Shown here piece by piece: positions 7,421-16,600 of a stretch of DNA of 16,679 nucleotides. Every line of letters starts with the position of its first letter. Position 1 is the first letter of the stretch. The notes beneath the pieces are model-generated. The model had not been told where the DNA came from, did no database searches, and was given only the letters and a program-made list of their open reading frames with translations. Source of the DNA: Glomus cerebriforme. Taxonomy: Eukaryota; Glomeromycota; Glomeromycetes; Glomerales; Glomeraceae. The stretch spans positions 50,381 to 67,059 of the forward strand of contig QKYT01000612.1 of assembly GCA_003550305.1 (NCBI GenBank), given 5' to 3'. The translations under genes were made by a program, and so were the position numbers.

Positions 7421-8848
7421 TTAATTAAATTCATCATCGTCAAAATCTGTAACTTTAAATCTTTTAATAACTCCTAATTTCTTATACTTTTCAATTATTT
7501 TCAAATTGTCCTCATTTGCATCTAAACTTTTATCATCATCATTAACAATAATTAAAGAAAGTGATTTTTGTGGTACATGATCTATCCAACTTATAAAAAA
7601 GGATTCTAATTCTTTTGGAAGTAATTTTGATTCCATATCATAGTAATGATATAAAATTATTTCAAAAGTATTTTTATTTGAATAATTTACAAACATATCC
7701 AATGCCACTTTTTCATTTAAAAATTTACCTCCACACCAAATTTTAATACTTTCTAAATATTGACAATCATTAAAAATTAATTTTAACGTTTCCAATTCAT
7801 TATTTTTAAATCCAACGGATAATTTTCTAAGATTTGGACAAAATTTAGTTATAGCTAAATTTAATGAATTATCATTTCGACCATAATCATTATCTACATA
7901 AAATTCTTTTAAATTCTTTCCATTATTTTCTATAAAACTTATTAATATATCATAAGTTAAAGGGAAATTTTTAATATTTAAAATTTGTAATAATGGAAAA
8001 ATAGCATATTGAATATATTGTAATTTTTCAAAATTTTTAGAATTTACAAATGATAATTCAAGTTCTTGTAAATTTGTAAATTTTGTGATAAATGGTACTG
8101 AAGTATAATGACTTATTCCATAAAAACATAATTTGTTTAAACTATTATGATTTGTAACTGAAGAAATAATATCTTTCAAATCTATATCTGTATAATGAAT
8201 TATGGTCAAATATTTTAAATTTTTTTGAGCAGAAATTAATTCTGTTATCCCTTTTGAAATAACTTGTTCAAAAGATAAGATTATTGATAATATATTGTGA
8301 CATATTTCAGATAATTGATAAAAAAATTTGGATGAAATGTCTGAACTACAACATAATTCTGATAGATTTCTTAAGCAATCTTTTGCTTCGGGATAAATAT
8401 CAAAAGATATATTCATGTGTTGACAAGTTAATTCTTTTAAAGAATTAATTTGATTAAAATAGAGTTTAAATATTTCTTGTGCTAATATAAATGTATTATT
8501 TTGTGTTGAAAAAGGTTGTTGGTCTTTAAGAAGTAGTTCAAGCTTGTAATAAACTTGGTTAATTGATAAAATTTTACAAAATGTTGCGTAATTAAACATT
8601 GGAGGTTTTGAAGTTGGGGTTGAAATAACAATTCCTTTCTTATATAAAAATTCTTTTGATACATTTGGAAGACAAGCAATTAAAGTACGAAAATTTGAAA
8701 TTCTAAATTGCGAAACATTTCTCCAAAAAATTCCAANTGAAACTTCACACCAAAGATAATTAACTAATAAACATGAATGTAAAGTAACCATGTCATCTTC
8801 TAAATATTCAAAAATTTTGTTTAAGCAATCAGCGGGGAGTTGTACCAT
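7421..8848 (-). CDS. F-box / leucine-rich-repeat-like protein
   Basis: Intact single-exon frame of 475 residues. The ATG at 8848-8846 lies directly before the F-box. Residues about 3-48 form the F-box (LPADCLNKIFEYLEDD, TLHSCLLVNYLWCEV, then FWRN), the Skp1-binding motif of SCF ubiquitin ligases. The remainder is a leucine/isoleucine/asparagine-rich LRR-like substrate-binding region with repeated L--L-I and LKEFYVDN, NLRKLSVGF, LESIKIW blocks. It ends in an acidic tail (DFDDDEFN). Residue 38 is undefined because base 8737 is N (codon NTT: Phe, Leu, Ile or Val). No signal peptide or membrane segment is visible; a cytosolic or nuclear SCF adaptor is expected. A decayed relative lies at 3550-4315 in the same orientation. 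The substrate cannot be inferred. The F-box assignment is strong; the LRR assignment is moderate because the repeats are irregular. Confidence 0.92.
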   Translation of the reverse strand: MVQLPADCLNKIFEYLEDDMVTLHSCLLVNYLWCEVSXGIFWRNVSQFRISNFRTLIACLPNVSKEFLYKKGIVISTPTSKPPMFNYATFCKILSINQVYYKLELLLKDQQPFSTQNNTFILAQEIFKLYFNQINSLKELTCQHMNISFDIYPEAKDCLRNLSELCCSSDISSKFFYQLSEICHNILSIILSFEQVISKGITELISAQKNLKYLTIIHYTDIDLKDIISSVTNHNSLNKLCFYGISHYTSVPFITKFTNLQELELSFVNSKNFEKLQYIQYAIFPLLQILNIKNFPLTYDILISFIENNGKNLKEFYVDNDYGRNDNSLNLAITKFCPNLRKLSVGFKNNELETLKLIFNDCQYLESIKIWCGGKFLNEKVALDMFVNYSNKNTFEIILYHYYDMESKLLPKELESFFISWIDHVPQKSLSLIIVNDDDKSLDANEDNLKIIEKYKKLGVIKRFKVTDFDDDEFN

Positions 8849-9520
8849 TTTAAAAAAAAATTTATGAGAAACAATTAAAAAAAAAATAAAGTTTTAAATG
8901 GTTAACTATAATCGCTATAATCGTGTTCATTGTATTGCAAACATAACGTCATATATATGATCTTACTATTAGTAAGCACAGATCCGGATTTAGAGACTCT
9001 TTTTCAATGATTGGTTCAAAATCAGCCATATTAATTTTGTGTAACATCTTAGAAATATTGACTTTTAAATTTTTACGTTTTATTTTTCAATAAAAACATT
9101 TATTTGTAGATGAATGAATTCAATAAAAGTTTCTTTTTTTTGAATTTAATTTCAAATGTTAAACCTAATAGTGTAAGTAGAAATCAAATTTTCAGCATTT
9201 TTTTTTTCACAAAAACCACTTTGTCTTTACAAAAATGATGTTCCACTTGTGTCTTGTAAATTAGTTTATAATATATGGTTTATTATGTAATGGTCATCAA
9301 ATGATCAAACATTTTCACTCCTAAAAGAAATATAATGGATAAATTTTCTTTTAAACAACTTTTTGCAACAGTTCTGAAAAACTTTTTATTTGATAATAAT
9401 AATTATTGTTAATATTATAAAAATTTTAAATTAGAATCTTAATGATATATAAAATGGAGTTGTCAGTTGTATTGAAATCGTTTATATTTCAGCTTATTGA
9501 TTTAAAAATATCTCATCTTT
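8849..9520. other. intergenic, upstream of the F-box gene
   Basis: AT-rich sequence with no convincing gene. It contains a perfect 15-bp palindrome, CTTACTATTAGTAAG, at 8962-8976, about 114-128 bp upstream of the F-box ATG. The same palindrome recurs at 15154-15168. A CATATATATG stretch lies next to it. The rest is poly(A/T) and short frames. Confidence 0.4.
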
Positions 9521-10222
9521 AGGTTTGGATCGATTTGAATATATACAGCATGACCTTTTTTGTCTAAATTTTTCAGATTTGTATGCTAAAGTGATTCCTA
9601 CATTAATTTATGTTTTTTTTTGCTTTTTAGATTCAGTTCTTGTGATCTTTAGATTTGAAATAGAGAGTGGTATGCTATGGTTGATCATCTGGTATTTTTT
9701 TGATTATCAGAAATTTATTACTTCTCAAGGTAGAAAATTTTTTTTATTATTCAAATAGTTTTAACTGACTTTATTTAAATTAAATTAAAATATTCTGATA
9801 AAAATAAAATTTTTTATGATGTGAACTACTAATCTTAAAAAAATGAGTTTTCAAAAATATTCAGACAAAATTTTTATAAAGTACAATCCCTACACTTTGT
9901 AATTAACTACTTTCTGTTATTTATTAGACACTAGTAAATAAATATACCATATTGTTTAAAAAATTACACAATTTCACAATTAAATACTTATTCTAACATT
10001 ACGTAATTACATAATATAATTAACTAAATCATAAAGTTAAAAGAAATAATTGTAAATTTCTAAGTATGAGAATTTTTAAGTATTATGGCCCCACCAACAA
10101 TGGACTTACTAGAAGTGTAATTTCACATAGCACCATGCCCACAACCAACCAGCTCTACCCTGGACTGCAGCGAGTACGAATAAGAATAGGGTCAGGGATA
10201 AGGATAGGGGTAAGAATTAAAT
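9521..10222. other. no supported gene; weak hydrophobic frame and GC-richer patch
   Basis: A plus-strand frame at 9525-9758 is open for 77 codons with hydrophobic stretches (LIYVFFCFLDSVLVIF, MLWLIIWYFF). It has no early ATG, starts only with TTG, and is studded with CAG/TAG acceptor-like sites, so I do not call a gene. From 9760 to 10065 nothing is seen. At 10085-10230 a less AT-rich patch (ACCAACCAGCTCTACCCTGG; repeated AGGGATAAGGATAGGGGTAAG-like words) resembles a short interspersed repeat without definable ends. Confidence 0.35.
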
Positions 10223-10459
10223 TTAGAGCCGTGTCGCGTGTCTATTATATTTCCAATGTTCGATGTTATTTAATTTATTAAAATCTTTTTTTTTTAAGGA
10301 ATTTTGTTCAATATTATTATTACTGTAATAGTCAACAAATATAATTTCATCGATTTTCCTACTTTGAACACCACCAAGTTGACTTATACTTGAAAAATAA
10401 AATTTACTTTCTTTGTGATATTGTATTTCTTCAAGAATTTTTTTGGATTTATAATTACT
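10223..10459 (-). other. unrecognised 78-codon open frame, no start codon
   Basis: On the minus strand a frame opens just after TAA (10462-10460) and runs to TAA at 10225-10223. It reads SNYKSKKILEEIQYHKES, then FSSISQLGGVQSRKIDEI, FVDYYSNNN and finally HWKYNRHATRL. The composition is balanced and hydrophilic, unlike noise in such AT-rich DNA. It has no ATG, so it could be an internal or last exon (TTAAAG just upstream could be an acceptor) or a fossil. I do not recognise the family. A plus-strand frame over the same bases looks less protein-like. Confidence 0.3.
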
Positions 10460-10983
10460 TTAATTTACTTCAATTATCAATCACTTAAACTTTTCTCAAA
10501 TCATTAAAATAATTCGTTTCAATAATTACACCATAAAAATCTATTAAAAAATTTTATCCGTGATTCCTATATTCATTTAATTGTATCATTCATGGAAATT
10601 TGATGACATTGTAAAAATTTAATGCTTTATTAAACTCTGTAGTACAACATTTTTGTTGTACTCTACTACTAACCAAATTCCTTATTTACAATCTATTGTA
10701 ATTATGAATTTTTTCTCTGATACTGTAAATTTTCAATTTAGCGGGAGACGAAAAAATAAAATAGTGATAACAGAAAAAATTAATCAGGTGGATTGTTGGT
10801 GTCACGCTTTTACATGTTGATCATTCAGAAGTATTCCAAAAAACAAAAATTTAATAAACTATCTTATACTCATATAGTCATATAGTCATATTATGAGCAT
10901 ATTAAATATAATCAGATATAAAATAAGATCATAAGAATTACTGTTACTCATACTGAAATAAATTTATTACAGCCATGTATTTG
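10460..10983. other. intergenic; small hairpin and short repeats
   Basis: AT-rich sequence without a gene. A hairpin, GTACAAC (10642-10648) / GTTGTAC (10655-10661) with loop ATTTTT, lies in the middle. CATATAGT repeats occur near 10870-10895. No other structure is seen. Confidence 0.35.
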
Positions 10984-11048
10984 TGAGTCACCAACAATGT
11001 TGTTTTGCAATCATTAATAATCTCTCATAAATAAAAACAATATAAATA
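10984..11048 (+). promoter_or_regulatory. candidate promoter: TGAGTCA site and TATA box
   Basis: TGAGTCA (10984-10990, an AP-1/Gcn4-type half-palindromic site) is followed by CAACAAT and, about 50 bp later, by TATAAATA (11041-11048). Next comes a C/T-rich stretch (CTACTTCTTTCTATTTTTCA) before an ATG at 11183. The same order of motifs recurs at 15061-15160. This suggests a conserved promoter; function is inferred. Confidence 0.4.
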
Positions 11049-11182
11049 CATCTACTTCTTTCTATTTTTCATCACTCTACTTTATAGTCTACTCACGCTC
11101 GCTCTATTATTCTCTCGATTCACCTTATTAACTTGATTATTACATTAAAAATGTAATACCATCAGTCTGACAATACTAAATA

Positions 11183-12190
11183 ATGGAAAACTTCGATGAT
11201 TTGAATAGTAGGTCTCTTTCTTCTTTTATGGTAATAATTTTTTTTTATAAAAAAAATTGAGAGTAATAAAATTAAATAACAAATAATCTTTTACACTATT
11301 TAGCCACATATTTTCAAGTAAAAGAAAAATAATAAAGGCCATTGAACCTAGATATATTGCACACTGCTAAATAAATACAATAATTGTTTTTGAATAATAT
11401 TAATATAAATTATTTTTTTAAAAAAAAATTACAGTTTTTGCCGCAATAAAATCAAATGAAGATTTTCCTAATAAGTAAGTTGCATCTTTATATAATTGTA
11501 TTTCGTCTTTTTTTTGATTTTTAAATTGAAGATATATTGGTAAGTTCTAGATTTCAAATGTGATTTTTAGTAGATAGGTAAATATCTCCCTATATTCTAC
11601 CACTTAGGATAGTTTTCTACCTTTACCCGAAGTATAGTGGCAGTAGGGTAAAAAGGGGGCCTCCCACCAGGCTAGTTTTGCAACTGTAGACGACCTTGGT
11701 TCGTTGGAAACGTGACGAACCCATAGCATATGCCCATGTCTCCCGGCTGGTCTTGAAGGTTGCAGCTTATTTATGATTTAAATTTAGAATAATTTGTTAG
11801 ATAAAAATTATTGATTGAGAATTTTTCGTGGATCATATATAACGAAAAAGATGTGATAAATTAAGGTGAGCATTGAAAATTTTTTTTATCTTCCTTTTGT
11901 TATTTTAGTAGCGTGCATCTATCTAGGTTAAAGAACCAAAAATATATGTAAGTTTATTTTTTTCTTTTAATTAATTATGTATTTAAAATCAATTTATTAA
12001 TCAATAAAGTATCAAATAATAAATTATCCATATAATTTTTATGAATTTTGCAAATCATTATAAAGATTCTTTTTTTTTAAATTGTGATTTAATCATTTAG
12101 AAATTACTGTTAATAAACAAAAAGCATTTGAATTTATAAAGCATCAAATTTTGGATATTTTAATGTATGAATATGGAAGTGAATAAGAAA
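11183..12190 (+). CDS. candidate small multi-exon gene, unrecognised, possibly broken
   Basis: Tentative model. Exon 1 is 11183-11207 (ATG, MENFDDLN). Intron 1 is GTAGGT...ATTACAG. Exon 2 is 11435-11474, in frame as FAAIKSNEDFPN, ending at a GTAAGT donor. Intron 2 runs to TATTTTAG (11908). Exon 3 is 11909-11947 (SVHLSRLKNQKY), ending at a GTAAGT donor. A last exon begins after ATTTAG at 12100 and contains ITVNKQKAFEFIKHQILDIL ending in EYGSE and TAA near 12186. Exons 1-3 join in frame. The attractive last frame does not follow in phase, so an exon is missing from the model or the gene is disrupted. Intron 2 carries a GC-richer insert (11590-11765). Exon 2 and its acceptor recur at 15268-15330 as a diverged copy, which supports their being real. 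No family is recognised. Confidence 0.3.
11590..11765. other. GC-richer structured insert (SINE- or ncRNA-like)
   Basis: A block of near-balanced base composition in otherwise extremely AT-rich DNA. It contains two clear hairpins: TTTACCC...GGGTAAA (about 11621-11651) and GGTTCGT...ACGAACC (about 11698-11721). The minus-strand GGTTCGTCACG resembles a polymerase-III B box, with GACCAGCCGGG placed upstream where an A box could sit. Both matches are imperfect. No open frame spans it. Insert ends are not defined by a duplication I can see. Confidence 0.35.
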
Positions 12191-12782
12191 AAATATTAAG
12201 CAATTTATTGGTATAAAAAAAAATCTGTTAAACAAGGACATGTAAATGCTGTAAATCTCAAAATAAATTTAAAGAACTTTCAAATGAATGGATGATGCAA
12301 TAATTTATTGCATTTCATAATACTAACTTTATATAATTTTATTTGTCGCAAATTCGCAAATATATAAATATTTTCTCTTTATTTAAATTGAGGTTAATTA
12401 CTTCAATTACAATATGATTTGAATTACTATTTTGGATTGTATATTTTTGTTCATGTAAATGTTATCATTGATTTATTTAATCATTTACTGTTTTATTTAA
12501 AACTTCAATCTCAGTATATAAGATCAATTTCCACTCGACTTTAAGATTATATTCTCCAAAAATTTCATTACTGTATTTTACTCTAATATCATTAAATTTC
12601 AGTTAGTATTTTAATATATGACACACACGAATTGTAGATCATCGGAATTAAATTATGCCGGATTTAATCAGATTAACCAGTTATGTGTCACGATCTATAA
12701 TAATAGATTTCAAATTCAGCTATTATAACAGTTAACCGACCATTTAATCCTTTAGGAGTACTCTCATCACTTTATTATTATA
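12191..12782. other. intergenic, upstream of the plus-strand BTB-TLDc copy
   Basis: AT-rich sequence with no gene seen. TATATAAG occurs near 12515, too far from the ATG at 12783 to call as its TATA box with confidence. A less AT-rich stretch (12620-12690) carries ACACACACGA and GTGTCACGATCT words but no clean repeat. No similarity to the upstream region of the minus-strand BTB-TLDc copy is apparent. Confidence 0.35.
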
Positions 12783-14226
12783 ATGGTTGATAATAAACTT
12801 TTACCAAAATTATCACAAAATTTACTTGAAATTTTAAATGACGACCAATATTATGATATTACAATTGAAGTTGGTAATGATCCTTATGTAAAAGTATTTC
12901 GTGCTCATATGGTCATTTTAAATTATCGTTCTCCTTATTTACGAAGAATTTGTCGATAAATAAGAAGAAAAATGATGGAACTTTAACAAATATTAAGTTA
13001 CCAAATATTTTACCAGAAATTTTTCAAATAGTTTTAAGGTAAGAATAGAATTGAAAATTTTTCCTTTATGCGATAAACATATTTTTAAATAAACATTTTA
13101 TTTTAGGTATATTTATGGAGGAAGACTTTCTTTGGAAGAATATGATATGTCAGTTATCATTAAAATCTTGGTTACTGCTAATGAACTTAGTCTCCATGAA
13201 TTAATTCCTTATTTAGAATCATTTTTGATTGAAAATAAGACAAACTGGATGGAACAAAATTTTGATTTGATATATCAAACAAGCTTCGAAAATGATTCTT
13301 TCTTGGAACTTCAAAAATATTGTACTGATTTAATTTCCAAAGAGCCGAATAAGATATTTAATTCACCAAATTTTTCTTCAATTCCTGAAAAACTTTTAGT
13401 CTCACTTATTCAAAATGATAATCTTCAAATAAGTGAAATTCAAGTTTGGGAAAATGTACTTAAATGGGGACTTGCTCAGAATCCTGAACTTCCTTCTGAC
13501 CCTACAAGGTTTTCAAAAGATGATTTCAATACTTTAAAGAATACCTTACAACAATGTATTTCTTTTATTAGATTTCGTAACTTAGCTACAAATGAGTTTT
13601 TGAAGAAAATATTACCTTATAAAAAAATTTTACCAAAAGATTTATATAAAGATTTATTGGAATATTTTATAGAGAATGATGTTAAACAATCAGAACCTCG
13701 TGTTATCAAACCAAAAAATATTGATTCTAAGATAATTACATTTCAACATGCTGAATTAATCTCAAAATGGATTGATAAATTAGAGATTAAAGACAAGTTA
13801 ACAACTTCTTACGAATTCAAATTATTATATCGTTTTGATCCTAATTTTGAATTTGATTTCAATAAAATTGTTGAAATTTGTAAAAATCAATCCCACACTG
13901 TAATAATTACTAAAGTCCAAGACACTGATGAAATTCTTGGAGGATATAATCCGATTGAATGGAAATTCGATGGAAATTATGACATTACAGGAGATAGTTT
14001 TATATTTTCTTTTAGTAATGATAGTATCGAAAATTATATTTTAAGTCGTGTAAAGGATAAAAATTATGCTATATATAGTGATGATGATTGTCTATCATTT
14101 GAACGTGACTTAATGTTAGACAGCAATTTAGTTATTATTTGTGATAAAAATTCCTATGAAAAAGATATCAGAAAATCAATTGATGGATGTTTTTTAGAAG
14201 AATTAGAATTATTTCAAGTTGTGTAA
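12783..14226 (+). pseudogene. BTB-BACK-TLDc protein gene, one-base frameshift in exon 1
   Basis: Paralogue of 510-2001 with the same structure. Exon 1 is 12783-13038, the intron is 13039-13106 (68 bp, GTAAGA...TTTTAG) and exon 2 is 13107-14226. The first 56 residues differ from the other copy at only four positions (19, 22, 36 and 38). At codons 56-57 this copy has ATTTG where the other has ATTTTG. Loss of one T gives a stop at 12957-12959 and a 58-residue fragment. Exon 1 is accordingly 256 rather than 257 bp. Restored length would be about 458 residues: BTB (to about 110), BACK (about 145-250) and TLDc (about 295-458, GGYNPIEWKF, TGDSFIFSFS, ending LELFQVV). Exon 2 is fully open. The lesion is in a run of four T's, so a sequencing error must be considered. 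The short downstream match AGTTTAAATCCTAA...CAGTAATATTTTA is shared with the other copy. Confidence 0.85.
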
Positions 14227-15060
14227 AAGTTTAAATCCTAAGGACCAGTAATATTTTATAATGAATAAAAAAATTTTATTGTTTTATTTTGATAACTTTA
14301 TTTTGAAATAAAAAAGTAGAATTGCGTAACACAAAAGATTTTATATTTGTTTATAATTAAAATAATAAAAAATACTTATATCTTGTGGTGATACGACTTC
14401 ACAATTAAAATTTTGGAGTGTCATACTAAAATGTAAATTATGTATAAATTATTGTTTCATTTTCCAAATATTAAGTCATCACAATTTGCATGTCATGTGT
14501 AATATATCCAAATGTCACGTCAACTTTGTTGAAACTAAAAAAAATATTAACAATACAGTACATAATTTTACTAGTATTACAAGTACGTAAAAAAATCATT
14601 TATCATATTTATTAATGATAAACTAATTTTCTATTTTTGTTTTTTTAAAAGAAAAAAGAATAAAAATTCTTCAATGTCCAATAAATTTGATATCAATAAA
14701 TTACAACTTCTAAAGAATACTAAAATTTTTTCATTTTATTGCATTTACATATAATTCATATAATTTGTGTACTATAAAACAATTTCCTTCGCATGAATCA
14801 ATTGTGTACTGTAAGCAAACAGTTTTCCTTTATATTGTTATATTGTACAAACAAAAATTTTCTACTAACCGTTTATTTAAAAAAACATGAAAGTGACGAG
14901 AATAGAAAAATAAATAGTTATACAATTTTAACAGCAAGATCAGAGAGGTATTTTATGAACTAATGTAAAAGAAATGTGTTAAGTAATTAAGAAATTTCTT
15001 AATTTCATTTTTTAAATATGATTAATATGATTCAAATACCACAATGATCATGTATAATTT
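14227..15060. other. intergenic, AT-rich, no gene seen
   Basis: Downstream flank of the BTB-TLDc copy. The first ~40 bp resemble the 3' flank of the minus-strand copy. A loose inverted similarity (TTGTGGTGATACGACTT near 14383 against AAGTCATCACAA near 14473) may be another decayed foldback. No open frame of interest. Confidence 0.35.
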
Positions 15061-15330
15061 TGACTCATTTAGCATGCGTGAGTCATGAGTTATCAACAAT
15101 AATAAATCACAAAAAAAATATATAAATAGAGGTACTCTGCTCTTTCTATTCACCTTACTAATAGTAAGATCTTAATATTTTTTTTTCAAAAAAGAAAATT
15201 TAAATATTAAAATTAAATAACAAATAATCTTAAATACACTATTTGAGCAATTTTTCAAGAAAAAGCTTTTTTACAGTTTTTGCCACGATAAAATCAAATG
15301 GGGATTGTTTTCTAATTGATAAGTTAAATC
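15061..15330 (+). pseudogene. diverged second copy of the 10984-11480 promoter/exon block
   Basis: The order of motifs repeats that at 10984-11480. TGACTCA (15061-15067) and TGAGTCA (15079-15085) come first, then ATCAACAAT, TATAAATA (15121-15128), CTCTTTCTATTCACCTTACT and AAAATTAAATAACAAATAAT followed by CTT. Then ACAG precedes TTTTTGCC-CGATAAAATCAA, which matches exon 2 of the candidate gene at 11435. No ATG lies between the TATA box and that exon, and exon 2 reads FATIKSNGDC with an insertion. It looks like a decayed paralogue whose promoter motifs are better kept than its coding part. Confidence 0.5.
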
Positions 15331-15865
15331 AGCATACATCATGACAATTAAGAAGCGTCTAACCTAATGAGGGTATTGGATATATTATGACTAATAATAT
15401 GCTTCAGGAACCTCATCTGATGGATAATATTATCAGTTATTTATTTTTTAGTTATTACTAAGAAACGAATCGTTCATATTCTATTATAAATTCTTAAATC
15501 AAAGCTGTTCATTATCCTATAGTACCAATAATAACATTATTACTTCAAATTTAATATTTTATGCTATTCTAAACTCACTTTTAGGTCTGAAAAATTTGTA
15601 GAATTTAAATTATTGGAGATCAACAATAATACTGGTTTCAGTTACATTTCTTTGATAATAAGATTAATTTGAATTGATTTGATAATTAAATTACATAATA
15701 TTTAACATAAAAAAAAGAATGCTGAAAAGCTTGTGCCACACTGCTTGACCTTTTTAATAAATAGTTTGATTTTTCCAAATTTTTTTTGACGATCATACTA
15801 ACCCAAAGTTTCAGTTTATGGTTAGATCAATTTCCAAATATAGATTNACCTTTTCCAGCGTTTTT
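15331..15865. other. intergenic, no gene seen
   Basis: AT-rich sequence with short frames only. A less AT-rich patch at 15340-15420 (AAGAAGCGTCTAACCTAATG, CAGGAACCTCATCTGATGG) has no recognisable identity. Nothing else is structured. Confidence 0.3.
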
Positions 15866-15922
15866 ATAGCTTATTGCTTATAGCTCATAGCTTATAGCTT
15901 ATAGCTTTATGCTTTATGCTAG
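15866..15922. repeat. AGCTTAT short tandem repeat
   Basis: About seven to eight imperfect copies of the heptamer TATAGCT / CTTATAG, with variants TATTGCT, CATAGCT and TTATGCT, ending TTTATGCTAGC. Confidence 0.75.
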
Positions 15923-16140
15923 CAATCAGCTTTTTTACGGAATAACAGTTCAATATATACAAAAATTTTTTTAAAAAATTTGATCGTTGTCTTGCGCCTG
16001 TTGTGACGTTTTTTTTTGATGATGATTACTAATTAGTTTTCTTTTTATAGTTAGATTTGAAGATCGAAGATTTTTTTTTTCTCTTAATTAAAAAATAAAA
16101 TTAAAAAAATAATCTCTAAAAAACTTTTTATAATTTATAA

Positions 16141-16600
16141 GTTTGGCTTCTCTTTTCGCGATAGACAAACGGATCATTAATATACAACAGGTGGGCATGT
16201 TTTTCTTTTTCTAATATTATAAACTATTTTTATATTAAAAATAATTGATTAAATATTTCTTTCACTTTATTTATAGGTTTGACTTCTATCTGAACACAAT
16301 AAATGGATTTTCGAGTTAATAATTCTGGATCATTAATACTGATAGGTGGGAATTTCGTTCTTCTTATATGAAGTTTATTTTTATTTTGGACAATAAATAA
16401 TTTTTTTTTTCTTTTTTTTTATAGGTTCGACTCTCTCTTTGAAACTGACGATAATAAACATAACAGATGGGTATTTTTTAATTCTTATTAATTAATATAA
16501 ATTTATTTTTTATTAATTAAATAATTTATTTTCTAGGTTCAGTCCCTCACTTCAGAATACAGACACATGAACGAATTGTTAATAAAGAATGAACGCGTGA
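16141..16600 (+). repeat. second tandem array with splice-site-like unit edges
   Basis: Four diverged units start with GTTTGGCTTCT (16141), GTTTGACTTCT (16277), GTTCGACTCTC (16425) and GTTCAGTCCCT (16537). Units 2-4 are each preceded by a T-rich tract ending TATAG or TCTAG. Units 1-2 share GGATCATTAATA and end AACAG or GATAG before GTGGG (16191, 16346); unit 3 has ATGGG (16467). Cores of ~43-70 bp alternate with T-rich spacers of ~70-90 bp. All frames of the cores contain stops, so this is not coding. The array may continue beyond the window or be one arm of a larger element. Confidence 0.6.

Noticed and set aside
8482..8679. 65-codon minus frame inside the F-box gene
   Set aside because: Alternative-frame shadow of the intact F-box gene.
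9525..9758. 77-codon hydrophobic frame
   Set aside because: Starts only at TTG, hydrophobicity is expected from T-rich DNA, and no homologue is recognised.
10066..10281. 71-codon plus frame rich in R/G/I
   Set aside because: Driven by a degenerate AGGGATAAGG-type repeat, and it overlaps a more protein-like antisense frame. No recognisable domain.
12600..12735. possible inverted repeat upstream of the plus BTB-TLDc copy (ACACACACGA...GTGTCACGATC)
   Set aside because: The words do not pair in register; similarity is short and partly direct.
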